From positions 124,001 through 188,000 of the forward strand of contig JACKBC010000002.1 in the NCBI GenBank assembly GCA_020634755.1: a stretch of 64,000 nt of DNA, written 5' to 3'. This DNA is from Caldilineaceae bacterium. Lineage in GTDB: Bacteria; Chloroflexota; Anaerolineae; Caldilineales; Caldilineaceae. The notes below the pieces were generated by a model. That model was not told the DNA's origin, did no database searches, and was given only the letters and a program-made list of their open reading frames with translations. The position numbers and the translations under genes were made by a program. Positions 34,490-43,700 of the stretch are shown here, piece after piece. Numbering within the stretch: the stretch's first letter is position 1; every line of letters begins with the position of its first letter.

Positions 34490-34573
34490 CAATACACCGC
34501 AACGGTGTTGGCGATTCAGGCATTGGTCTCGATTCAGGCATCCAGCCCCGTCTTGTGCCGTTGTGATCTACTG
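34490..34573 (+). repeat. 84-bp family C repeat, copy 5
   Basis: Full-length copy: begins CAATACACCGCAACGGTGTT and ends CGTTGTGATCTACTG. It lies about 50 bp before the P-type ATPase-like gene, so it may overlap its promoter region. Confidence 0.85.
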
Positions 34574-34623
34574 AAATTACATACGCTGACTCAGCGTAGA
34601 AGCACCGGAATATATTAACCTGT

Positions 34624-36372
34624 ATGTTTGCTCTGACAACCGTTCTTATCGCTGGTGGGCTCGCCTATACTGGCTCCATTACCTACAAACAGCTCCGCGA
34701 TTATCGTAAACGCTTAACGATGGCGCGCGGTCACGCGTTCATTGAGCGTATGACCGAACTCAGCGACAAGGGTTCAGGTAGCCCTCAAGCACTGGTGCAA
34801 GCCAACCGCAGTTTGGCGCTGGCTTCGCTCTCGCTTGGCTTAACCGTGGCCGGCCTCATTTTAAATTCATTGTTGATCATCGCCAGCGTGCCGGCGGCGC
34901 TTCTTATTTTTTCGCCCACATTGCAAGACGCTTGGCGCACACTGCGCCAAGAACGCCGGATTACACCACCGGTATTGGATGCAACCCGCGTCATGCTGTG
35001 CATTGTCATGGGCTACTATTTTGCGCTGGCGCTGGACACTTGGCTGCGCACCATAGCCCAACGTCTCCTATTGCGCACAGAAGCAGATTTTCAATATACG
35101 CTGGCCCAGCACTTGCCCGTGGCATCACCCACGGTGTGGCGCTTTATAGCTGGCGCAGAGGTAGAGACGCCGCTCACCGAATTGGTCGTGGGCGATATTA
35201 TTGCCATTGCAGAAGGCGAAATTGTGCCCGCAGATGGCATTGTGCGCAACGGCTTGGCTTGGATCGACGAACGGCTTGTGTCCGGCAGTGGCCGCGCGGC
35301 GCGCAAAGGTGTTGGTGATTCAGTTCTGGCCGCTACCCTTGTTAAGCGCGGCAGAATCCATATGGAAATCACCTCCCTTCACACATCCCCATTTGGAACT
35401 GCTGTTATGCGCGCGCGACTAGAGCAGATGATTGGGGATGGCAATTACTTAGCCAATATTGGGAAACAAAACGGCACGCGCATGGCGCCAACCATGTGGA
35501 CTACCTTTGCGCTTTTGTTGCCCTTTTGGAGCGCCAATCGGGCCGCCGGCTTTCTAACAACCAGTTTTGGCAGCCAAATGGAGCGGCTCGGTCCCTATAC
35601 GCTGCAAAATTTTGCCAAGTTTGCGCTGCAACAGCAGATCCTGATTTATGATGGACATGCGCTAGAAACGCTCAATCTGGTTAATACAATTGTGGTCGAA
35701 GCCCGCGTGGCAAACGACCCGATTTTGCGCAAACAGTTCTTCGAGACGATTACCGCCTTGCGCCAGCGTCGCTGGCTTTTGCAAGCAGCAACGCAGCAAC
35801 GCTTTGCCATCTATCTGCTGGCAGATGGCGATGAATTGGCCACCAAAAAGCGAGCCGATGCCCTGGGCTTTGATGACTATTTTGTGGAACCATTGGCCGT
35901 TGCCCGGGCGGCGCTGCTGGAGCGCCTGCAAAGAAGCGGCCGCCTGGTCTGCTATGTAGGCAGCGGCGCCGAGGAACCGATTGTGACAGATAAAGCACTG
36001 GTCACGATTGCGATACCCTCTGTCGGCCCGCAACCTCTTCAACAGCACAAAGAGACCACGGCACATATTGTGTTGTTAGAGAAAGAGCTAAAACGCTTGG
36101 TGCAACTCTTTGAGATTGCCGCCCAATTTGGCGCCAGCCAAGGCACGAACCTCACATGGCCGCTGCTGATGGATCTCATAGATATCGGCACGACGGTCTT
36201 TGTCCATCTTGGCCTGACCTATTCACTCCTCTTTAGCTATAGCGGTTTGCTTGGCAGCGCGCTCTACACGCGTCTCCCCTTTGTGCGCCAGCGCAAGCAG
36301 CATCACAACCCGATCAAGCCGCTGGACCCCGATCGCCAAATTGTGGATGCCCGACATGGATCCCACACATAA
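34624..36372 (+). CDS. Catalytically degenerate P-type ATPase-like membrane protein (pseudoenzyme)
   Basis: A 582-residue intact frame that aligns with the active P-type ATPases in this window, but every catalytic motif is changed. The actuator motif TGEA is SGSG (220-223). At the phosphorylation site DKTGT it reads VEARVA with E359 at the Asp position. The hinge GDGIND is GSGAEE (446-451). Only about 87 residues separate these last two sites against about 199 in the active proteins, so the nucleotide-binding domain with its HP motif is absent. Still conserved are the N-terminus, the hydrophobic pairs, VVGDIIAIAEGEIVPADGIV, LIYDGHALETL before the lost Asp, and the phosphorylation-domain helices. 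It cannot pump by the normal cycle. It may be a regulatory or structural partner of the ATPases or of the binding protein encoded next. Confidence 0.85.
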   Translation: MFALTTVLIAGGLAYTGSITYKQLRDYRKRLTMARGHAFIERMTELSDKGSGSPQALVQANRSLALASLSLGLTVAGLILNSLLIIASVPAALLIFSPTLQDAWRTLRQERRITPPVLDATRVMLCIVMGYYFALALDTWLRTIAQRLLLRTEADFQYTLAQHLPVASPTVWRFIAGAEVETPLTELVVGDIIAIAEGEIVPADGIVRNGLAWIDERLVSGSGRAARKGVGDSVLAATLVKRGRIHMEITSLHTSPFGTAVMRARLEQMIGDGNYLANIGKQNGTRMAPTMWTTFALLLPFWSANRAAGFLTTSFGSQMERLGPYTLQNFAKFALQQQILIYDGHALETLNLVNTIVVEARVANDPILRKQFFETITALRQRRWLLQAATQQRFAIYLLADGDELATKKRADALGFDDYFVEPLAVARAALLERLQRSGRLVCYVGSGAEEPIVTDKALVTIAIPSVGPQPLQQHKETTAHIVLLEKELKRLVQLFEIAAQFGASQGTNLTWPLLMDLIDIGTTVFVHLGLTYSLLFSYSGLLGSALYTRLPFVRQRKQHHNPIKPLDPDRQIVDARHGSHT

Positions 36373-36713
36373 AAGAGGGCATCGTAAATATAGGCGTGGT
36401 TCTGCTTACCTCCATGGCGCCATCAGCGCTGCGTAACCAGAAATGAGCCAAATTACCTATATTATCTTCGCTTTGGCTTTGCTATACTCAGTAGATCGCA
36501 ATCGCAAGACACCGGGTCGGATTCAACAAACGAGACCGATACCTATCTCGTCAACACCGTGGCGGTGTATTGATGCTGTGGCTGTGCCCCGCAGTGATTT
36601 CTGGCGGATTCTGGGCAGCAATAGCGCATCTCTTAGCGGGCTCGACCAAACAACTACTGGGCGCTGCTTCAATTTTAGTTCATCCTACAGGCTGATTTAC
36701 AACAACTTCCTTT
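36373..36713. other. Intergenic region between the ATPase-like gene and the SBP gene
   Basis: This 341-bp gap contains one family C repeat (36489-36572) and no supported gene. No clear terminator is seen, so read-through from the pseudo-ATPase gene is possible. Confidence 0.5.
36489..36572 (-). repeat. 84-bp family C repeat, copy 6
   Basis: Reverse-oriented full copy: begins CAGTAGATCGCAATCGCAAG and ends CACCGTGGCGGTGTATTG. Confidence 0.82.
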
Positions 36714-38273
36714 ATGTATAACAGACGAAATTTTATCAAACTTTCCACCGGCATTTTGACCACGTCCATGTTCGCCATGAATGGCTGCGGAGCCCATTTA
36801 TCCAATTCATTTGGCCAAGCGAGCGCCACCCCTTCCATTCGGTCTACCGCGCGGAGCGCGTCTCTACGCGTTGCCACATCGGGTGTACCTACAAATTTTG
36901 ATCCGGCGCTCTTTTCAATTATCGAGGAGCACCAACTTGGTTTTGCCCTCTTTGACGGGTTAGTTTGGGTTGATGCAACGCTCACGCCCCAACCCATGTT
37001 GGCAGAGGCTTGGGAAGCCACAAAAAGCTTAGACAGCTGGACCTTCAAGTTGCGCGAGGATGTTATCTTTCACCACGGCACGCCCCTCACCGCCCAAGAT
37101 GTCGCCTATTCCTTTATGCGCATCCTCGATCCTGCAACAAAGTCCTCGTTTCTCAACACACTCAGCTTTGTAGATTCCGTTGAATCCGTAGATGACTATA
37201 CAGTGCGTTTTCTCCTCAAGAGCCCCAGTGCAGATCTACCGATTCTGCTGGGCGCCCCGCAGGCGCGCATTGTGGCTCACGACTACGACCCCAAACTGCT
37301 CAACAAACACCCTTCCGGCACGGGGCCTTTTCAATTCGCCCAAAACCTGCCGCGCGACCGAGTTCAACTGACGCGCAATGCAGACTACTGGCAAAAAGAC
37401 CAGCCGCAGTTAGCGGCGGTGGAATTCATTTTTATGCCCTATGCAGAACAGATTGGGGCCTTACAGCGTGATGATATTGATATGATGATGCAAGTGGGGA
37501 TGGCAGATGTAGAAGGTCTGGCGAAAGACCCAGCTTTGTCTATCGGCAAGGTGGCTAGCGGAGCGTATCAACCCATTGTGATGCGAGCCACGGTAAAACC
37601 ATTTCGAGATAATCGCGTGCGTGAAGCGTTAAAATATTGCATGGACCGCCAATCTTTTCAGCAGCAACAGCTTCAACAGCATGTAGAAATCGGCAACGAC
37701 CAACCGGTGGCCAATATTAGCGCTTTCCACGCAGATTTGCCCGTGCGCCCTTATGATCCCGATAAAGCCCGTTCGCTCTTAACCGATGCGGGCTACGGCA
37801 AAGGGCTTTCTCTGGATCTGATTACCTCTACCGTTCGCCCGGGCATGACGGAGTTGGCGCAAGCTTTTCAAAAAATGGCCAAACCAGCTGGCGTTTCCAT
37901 TGATGTAGTATTAGCACCAGCCCAAGTTTACTGGAGTGATTATGCGGGGCGCGTGCCTTTTCACATGGGGAATTGGGGCTTACGGCCCAGCATTGACGAA
38001 ACGTTTATGGTTGCCTATCATTCTCTATCGCAAGGGAACGAAGCCCATTGGTCTAACGCAACGCTAGACGGATTACTCGACCAGGCGCGGGGTGAACCAG
38101 ACCAACAAACGCGGCAGGATCTTTACCATCAAGCGCAACAGCTTATTATGGAAGATGGGGCGGTAATAATCCCATACTTCTTGCCTTCGGTGATGGCCAA
38201 GCGCGCCAATGTAACTGGGTTCACGCCACACCCCAGTGGATGGCTCGATTTACGGACGACGGGATTTGAATAA
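36714..38273 (+). CDS. Extracellular solute-binding protein, family 5 (oligopeptide/nickel type), Tat-type lipoprotein signal
   Basis: A 519-residue binding protein of the DppA/OppA/NikA family. The N-terminus has a twin-arginine-like motif (NRRNFIKLS) followed by a hydrophobic segment and lipobox MNGC, so it may be exported folded and then lipidated. The mature part has LAEAWEATKSLDSWTFKLREDV, FHHGTPLTAQDVAYSF, LNKHPSGTGPFQF, and near the C-terminus QQLIMEDGAVIIPYF, all diagnostic of SBP_bac_5. No permease or ABC ATPase follows; the gene before it encodes a degenerate P-type ATPase. The ligand is unknown (peptide, metal chelate or other). Confidence 0.92.
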   Translation: MYNRRNFIKLSTGILTTSMFAMNGCGAHLSNSFGQASATPSIRSTARSASLRVATSGVPTNFDPALFSIIEEHQLGFALFDGLVWVDATLTPQPMLAEAWEATKSLDSWTFKLREDVIFHHGTPLTAQDVAYSFMRILDPATKSSFLNTLSFVDSVESVDDYTVRFLLKSPSADLPILLGAPQARIVAHDYDPKLLNKHPSGTGPFQFAQNLPRDRVQLTRNADYWQKDQPQLAAVEFIFMPYAEQIGALQRDDIDMMMQVGMADVEGLAKDPALSIGKVASGAYQPIVMRATVKPFRDNRVREALKYCMDRQSFQQQQLQQHVEIGNDQPVANISAFHADLPVRPYDPDKARSLLTDAGYGKGLSLDLITSTVRPGMTELAQAFQKMAKPAGVSIDVVLAPAQVYWSDYAGRVPFHMGNWGLRPSIDETFMVAYHSLSQGNEAHWSNATLDGLLDQARGEPDQQTRQDLYHQAQQLIMEDGAVIIPYFLPSVMAKRANVTGFTPHPSGWLDLRTTGFE

Positions 38274-38285
38274 TCCCGCCCTGGT

Positions 38286-39167
38286 TTACTGGTTGTGAGT
38301 CGCTCCCCGCACAATGGCCTGCGCTTCGGCAATCCAATTTTCCGGTTCAAACATGGCGCCGGCGCGCGTCTTGTCTATAATTGCTTCTAACTTCTCTGGT
38401 GATTGCGCAGCCAGATCGGCAATGGTGTAGATGCCGGCCTCATTGAGGCGTTGCGCAAAGACGCGGCCAATGCCGTGAATGCGTTCGAGTCGGTCTGACT
38501 CGGGCCCAGTAGGCGCCACCGCAGTATCGGGCGTTGGGGAACCGCGCTCTGCCAACACGGTCTGCACAGTCTGCAACTGCGCTTCGGTGTTTGACAGCAC
38601 ATGGTGCAACTGCGCCGTTTCGGCTTGCAGATCCGCCGTCTGCGCCAGCTGTGTGGCCAACTGCTCTTCTACTTTGCGCACGCGTCCTTGTGTCACACCC
38701 ACGCCGGCGGCGCCGCCGCCTACAACGCCAGCAGCTAACGGCAGCACATTGGTGGAAACCGTGTTCCACAGCGCCGTTGCTTTATCAACCAACGCTACTC
38801 CGTTCGTGGCCGAACTGTTGAACAGAGAAGCAAGCTGCGCCAGCGAGTTGGCGCCGGGCGCAGAGGCAGAAGTCGCCACGGCTGCATTGGCCGTTTGTGG
38901 CGTCAACAACGCCGGTAGCGCCGTTGCGCCGGTCTTTGCAGAAGTCGCCCCTTTGGCCGCAAGCGTCAGATGCGCCGCCGTTATTCCTTTGCCGGCAATC
39001 ATGCTTTTGGCAACGAGCACACCGCCCACCGCCCCGGTCACACCGGCAATTGCGACCAATCCCGTAATTTGCAGTGCCCGACGATGTTCATGTGCAAAAC
39101 TTTGCACTTCTGCACGTATTTGTTCAGTCCGCTTGGGCTGCGGCATGATAGATTCTGCGGCACTCAT
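38286..39167 (-). CDS. Membrane-linked protein with C-terminal helix-hairpin-helix domain (paralogue 1)
   Basis: A 293-residue protein. Residues 30-60 are hydrophobic and Gly/Ala-rich (ITGLVAIAGVTGAVGGVLVA), and a second such stretch is near 140-160 (VLPLAAGVVGGGAAGVGV). A coiled coil follows (residues 165-210, VRKVEEQLATQLAQT). The C-terminal 60 residues form a helix-hairpin-helix of the DUF4332-like kind: LERIHGIGRVFAQRLNEAG, TIADLA, then a FEPENWIAEAQAI tail. AAAGGAG precedes the ATG. The next minus-strand gene upstream encodes a paralogue with the same C-terminus. Role unknown; such domains bind DNA or proteins. The convergent SBP gene ends 12 bp away. Confidence 0.8.
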   Translation of the reverse strand: MSAAESIMPQPKRTEQIRAEVQSFAHEHRRALQITGLVAIAGVTGAVGGVLVAKSMIAGKGITAAHLTLAAKGATSAKTGATALPALLTPQTANAAVATSASAPGANSLAQLASLFNSSATNGVALVDKATALWNTVSTNVLPLAAGVVGGGAAGVGVTQGRVRKVEEQLATQLAQTADLQAETAQLHHVLSNTEAQLQTVQTVLAERGSPTPDTAVAPTGPESDRLERIHGIGRVFAQRLNEAGIYTIADLAAQSPEKLEAIIDKTRAGAMFEPENWIAEAQAIVRGATHNQ

Positions 39168-39277
39168 TGCTGAACTCCTTTTGTTAGCGCATACGCAAGC
39201 CTGGCGTGGACGCCCTCTATTCAGCCAAGCTGCTTTCTGTTGCGAGCCAGGGCGCTGCGTAGATCAGATTGAGTCTA

Positions 39278-39886
39278 TTAATCTGTGGCGGCCAGCTGGC
39301 GCGCTTCGGCAATCCATGTGGTTGGTTCAATCATATGGCCGGAGCGAATCGGCTCCAGAATCTGGCGAATCTGCGCCGCAGAAAGTTCGGCCAACTGCGC
39401 AAATGTTTGAATGCCCGCGGCGTGAAGATGCCCCTCATAGACTGGGCCAATGCCATTAATTTTTTTCAGATCGTCAGGCTGCACAACTGCTGATTTTTGT
39501 ATGCTGGCATTGGATTCCCCACTTTCTGCGCCGGCGCCTTTCAACGCGGCGCCCATATTGGCCGTTTGGATTGGAATAGCTTCTACCACTACTTCCGCCG
39601 AAGCTTGTTCACTATCTTTGATAGGCGACCTCAGCCCATTTGCATATTGCCATCCCCAGTATGCGCCCCCAAGCGCGCCAATCGTCATGGCCACTGGCGG
39701 CGCGGTTATGGCCGCCAAGATCGCCACAACGCCGCGGGCGGCAGCATTGACGGCCACGGCGCCCACCGCGGCGCTCCCCGCCGTTACGGCCCACACTTTG
39801 ACATCCTCTGGGCGCTCTTTGGCGCGCCCCAGCACTTTGTTCAAATTCGCTTGCCCTTGAGACTTCAACATTTCCAGCGTTTGCAT
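39278..39886 (-). CDS. Membrane-linked protein with C-terminal helix-hairpin-helix domain (paralogue 2)
   Basis: A 202-residue paralogue of the protein at 38286-39167. Residues 1-30 form an amphipathic basic helix (LNKVLGRAKERPEDVK), and residues 33-85 hold two hydrophobic Ala/Gly-rich segments that end with GGAYWGWQYANG. After an acidic linker the C-terminal domain reads LKKINGIGPVYEGHLHAAG, TFAQLAELS, then MIEPTTWIAEARQL, matching its neighbour throughout. The ATG at 39886 is preceded by AAAGGAG; a TTG one codon earlier is less likely. It is transcribed first, followed by paralogue 1 after 110 bp, so both are probably one operon. Confidence 0.8.
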   Translation of the reverse strand: MQTLEMLKSQGQANLNKVLGRAKERPEDVKVWAVTAGSAAVGAVAVNAAARGVVAILAAITAPPVAMTIGALGGAYWGWQYANGLRSPIKDSEQASAEVVVEAIPIQTANMGAALKGAGAESGESNASIQKSAVVQPDDLKKINGIGPVYEGHLHAAGIQTFAQLAELSAAQIRQILEPIRSGHMIEPTTWIAEARQLAATD

Positions 39887-39918
39887 CAAGACGGCTCCTT
39901 TTGACTAGCTTCATATTC

Positions 39919-40032
39919 AAATTCGTACCTATTCAGCCGTCCTCTAAGCGCCCAAACTGCGTTTGGGACGTCCAAGGGGACACCAGCTTCGACAAGCTCA
40001 GCCCTCGAGCGCCTGAATAGGTATCCAAATTC
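39919..40032. mobile_element. Inverted-repeat element with TACCTATTCAG ends
   Basis: AAATTCGTACCTATTCAG at the left and CTGAATAGGTATCCAAATT at the right form an imperfect terminal inverted repeat of about 20 bp. Inside are the hairpin CCCAAAC-TGC-GTTTGGG and a TTCGACAAGCTCAGC word that recurs in inverted form elsewhere (near 54725-54783). No coding capacity. Confidence 0.6.
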
Positions 40033-40135
40033 ACTTTGCCTCAGCGGAACAATTAAATTATGCGCTGATTGCCCATAACGTTGCCGAACAAAACGCAATT
40101 ACATGTTTGCCAGCACAATCATATAATCAGCTTAG

Positions 40136-40211
40136 GTTACGCAAGCCCGGAGGAAAGTCGGCTCGCCGACGTCCCTGTTTCTTTCTAGCAGACTGGCTGT
40201 CGCTGCGTAAC
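40136..40211 (+). mobile_element. 76-bp family A repeat, copy 2
   Basis: Begins GTTACGCAAGCCCGGAGG and ends GCTGTCGCTGCGTAAC. It is uninterrupted and 76 bp long. It differs from copy 3 at only a few positions. Confidence 0.85.
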
Positions 40212-40220
40212 GTGCCTTAT

Positions 40221-40304
40221 CAGTACACCGCACCGGTGTTGACGCGCGAGGGGTCGGTCTCGATTGCTGAATGCGACGCTATCTCTTGCCGTTGCCATCT
40301 ACTG
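40221..40304 (+). repeat. 84-bp family C repeat, copy 7
   Basis: Begins CAGTACACCGCACCGGTGTT and ends GTTGCCATCTACTG. Confidence 0.82.
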
Positions 40305-40410
40305 ATTATGTATACCGCCTACTATACCACACGCCTATGGAATAGATGTGGAATAAACATGGGATATTTTCAAATTAAAATTGGAGTTACCCACTTCAGT
40401 GCTGTCCAGG

Positions 40411-40443
40411 AGAAGTTCGACTTCCCTCAGAAGTCCAACTTCT
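40411..40443. repeat. Inverted repeat AGAAGTTCGACTTC / GAAGTCCAACTTCT
   Basis: Two 14-bp arms (one mismatch) flank the 5-nt loop CCTCA. It has no T run and lies 270 bp before the first SARP gene. It may be a protein-binding palindrome or an RNA hairpin. Confidence 0.55.
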
Positions 40444-40712
40444 GGGTCAACTGCGTAACTTCTCTTAAAATATATGATGATTTCTTTCAAGCTGTCCCTT
40501 CCATTTAAAGTAAGGTATAATCGAAAGACGAGGCCCCAAATATCCAGCGCCATATGAAAACTGGAGCCTTCTTTAGGGGCAGATTGAGAATACGCTGGTT
40601 TTCGTCTTGACCGGAGTGTGTCAGTAGTTCACAGAATGTCAACAGACCCAAGAAAGATTTAGCGTTCTCGTACGCCAAATTCACGACATTTTGAACGACT
40701 GAGTATATAAAA

Positions 40713-43700
40713 ATGCAACGAACTATGGATGAAACCACGGCAAACATCAAAACAAAGAACGGCAAAACGGCAAATAGCAAAGCGGAAGCGCCATCTGTGT
40801 TAAGCATACGGTTACTAGGATCCTTCGAGATCCTTGCAGCGGATGGCCAAGTCATCGACTTGGGGAGCCGCAAGGCGCAGGCGCTCTTTGCCTATTTGGT
40901 GGTGAACGCCAAATCCACGCCGCGTGACACGCTCATCCTCTTGTTCTGGCCTGAAATGGCCGAGAATCGCGCCAAAAATAACCTGCGCACTACGCTCAGC
41001 GCGCTTAAACAGAAACTGGCGCCCCATCTGGATATTACCACATCCACGGTTACGTTCAATCGCCATCAACCCTATTTTTTAGATACAGAGGCCTTTCAGA
41101 ATCAAGCCAACCAGGCCATTGCGACACAGAATCTCGCTGAACTACAGGCGGCCGTTGATCTATATCAGGGCGAATTTTTACAGGGATTTCATCTGCGCAA
41201 TGCCGAACCCTTTGAAGAGTGGCTGTTGCAACAGCGTGAGCATCTGCACATATGGATGCTCAGAGCCTTTGAGACGCTCGTTACCATGTGCGCTGAGCGC
41301 GGCGAATATAGCATGGGGCTGGCAGCTGGGTACAATCTGCTCACCATGGAGCCTTGGTCAGAAGTCGTTCATCGACAGTTAATGATCCTGTTGGCAAACA
41401 GCGGGCAACGCGAGAGCGCCCTCACCCAATACGAACGCTGTCGTCGCATCCTGGCCGATGAATTGGGCATTGAACCGACGCAAGAAACAACGGCGCTTTA
41501 TCAGCAAATTCAGGCAGGTACGTTTAAGCAAGCCCCATTAGATAACGCATCGACGACCTCAGCATTGCCAACAACGGCTGCGGCAACCGAGACCTCTACC
41601 GAGACCTCTACCGAAACGACTACGGATTACAACACATTTGTGATCCCCAATAATTTGATTGCTCCTTTAACGCACTTCATTGGGCGACAGGAAGAGCTGG
41701 CATTTCTCAGCGAACGGCTGGCTGCTACCCATAGCCGTCTGCTCACCATCACCGGTCCTGGTGGCATTGGCAAGACCGCATTGGCGTTGGCCTTGGGCAG
41801 AAATCTGCTTGATTCGGCGCAAACCACCTTCCCAGATGGCATCTTTTTTGTATCGTTGGCAGCCGTTGATGGCAGAGGGCATGACGCCCATGACAGCACA
41901 TCCCCGGCCCATGCCATTATCGCGACCATTGCGGAAGCGCTGGGGCGCCCCTTTCAAGATGATCGTCCGCTGCAAGCACAGCTGCAGGACTATCTACAGC
42001 CGCGGCGTCTTTTGCTCATTTTGGACAACTTTGAGCAATTGGTTGATTACACTGAAGTGATTGTCGACTTGCTCAATCATGCTCCCGATATGACTATTCT
42101 CATTACATCACGGGTGCGGTTGAGCGTGCGCGGTGAAACCGTTCTGACGCTGCAAGGACTCTCTCTGCCCAGCCAGCATGATGATGCAGATCCCCAAGAC
42201 GCAGCAGCTTGGCAAAAGAGCGAAGCCGTGGCGCTCTTTGCCGAGCGCGCCCACAGTGCTGATACCAATTTTGTGCTCGACGCCCAGGCGCTTGCCCAGA
42301 TCGCCGAGATCTGCCAGTTGGTTAATGGCTTGCCTCTGGCCATCGAGATGATCGCGGCCTGGCTCTCGCTTTACAGCTGCGCTGAAATTGCCCAAAAGCT
42401 CAAGCAGGGGGTGGCCGACGCCGAATGGCTCAGTTCACCATACCGGGATCAGCCCGTACGTCATCAATCTTTACAAAGAGTCTTTGCCGATTCGTGGGAT
42501 CTGTTATCATCAGAGGCCCAATGGACATTGGCCAAACTCAGCATCTTTGCCGGGCCATTCACCCGGAGTGCGGCTCAATCCATTGCCAATGCTACGCCGC
42601 TTGCGATCAGGGGATTACATAACCATTCGTTGCTGCAAATTGAGCGGGAAGGCATCTATGCATTGCACCCGCTGATCAAACAGTTCGTGGCGCAAAAATG
42701 GCAAGCGCTGACTGAGCCACGAACTCAAGAACGCTATGAGTTGCAGCAGGCACATTGTCACTACTACTTGTACAGAGTAGCCGAACTGACCACGACCCTG
42801 CGCGACCAGGCTGAACTCACGGCAATTCACAGCTACCGCAACAAACATACTGAGATTGTCAGGGGTTGGCAGTGGGCGGTACAAGAGCAAGACAATAATA
42901 TCATCCAGCACAGCATGTTTGGACTGCTTCGCTATTTGGAGTTGACCAACCAAAGTCTAGAGGGCGAAAAGCTCTTTGGTATGGCGGCGCTCCAACTGCA
43001 TGGGCCCATGACGCAATGGTTAAAAGTTGCGCAATGTCACTTTTTGCGCCGGCTCGCCGAACATAGCCAAGCGCGCACCACGTTGGAAATGCTGATTGCA
43101 ACACCGCCAGCCACAGCGCCTGACGCGACAGCCGTTACAGCCAACGCCTATATTTTTGCATTGTGCGAGTTGGGATGGGTCTATTACGAACAAGGAGATT
43201 ATGAAGGCGCCCATCGCTGTTTTTCCCTGGCCCACCAACAGGTAACAACACAGGCGGAACCGTCAGATATAGCGCAGGTACTCAACGGCTTGGGTGCGGT
43301 CGCTTTCAGCACCAAACGCTACGCAGATGCCCAAAAACATTACCAAGCAGCGCTTACCCATGCGCAACAGCGGGCAGATTTGCACTATACGGCAATTGTG
43401 CTGGGCAACTTAGCGGCTTTAGCCCAAGCTACCCATGAGTACGTGGAGGCCGAACATTATCTACAGATGCGCCTTCAGATTGACGAACAGACGCAAAATG
43501 AGCGCCAGATGGCCGTTTCGTATCAGCGACTTGGACAGTTAGCGCTTTTGCGCGATGCATACGCCGAAGCCGAAGCTTATTGTCGCAAGAGCCTCGCACA
43601 GTTCGAGCATCTGGGCAATAGCCCGGAAATTGCGCATGTCCTGCTCGATTTAAGCAAAAGCCTCTTGCGGCAGAATCAGTATAGCGAGGCTGCTGAACAA

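Larger units (their letters stand above)
34010..34623. other. Intergenic region with two family C repeats
   Basis: This 614-bp space lies between divergent tig and the P-type ATPase-like gene. It holds family C copies at 34204-34287 and 34490-34573, and no supported gene. Both promoters should lie here. Confidence 0.55.
39887..40712. other. Repeat-filled intergenic region between the HHH operon and the first SARP gene
   Basis: This 826-bp region has no supported gene. It contains an inverted-repeat element (39919-40032), family A copy 2 (40136-40211), family C copy 7 (40221-40304) only 9 bp further on, and a hairpin (40411-40443). The promoters of two divergent units must be here. Confidence 0.6.

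Noticed and set aside
34624..36372. Calling the degenerate ATPase a pseudogene
   Set aside because: The frame is intact over 582 codons, hydrophobic segments are preserved, and the N domain is lost as one block; recent decay would be expected to show stops or frameshifts.
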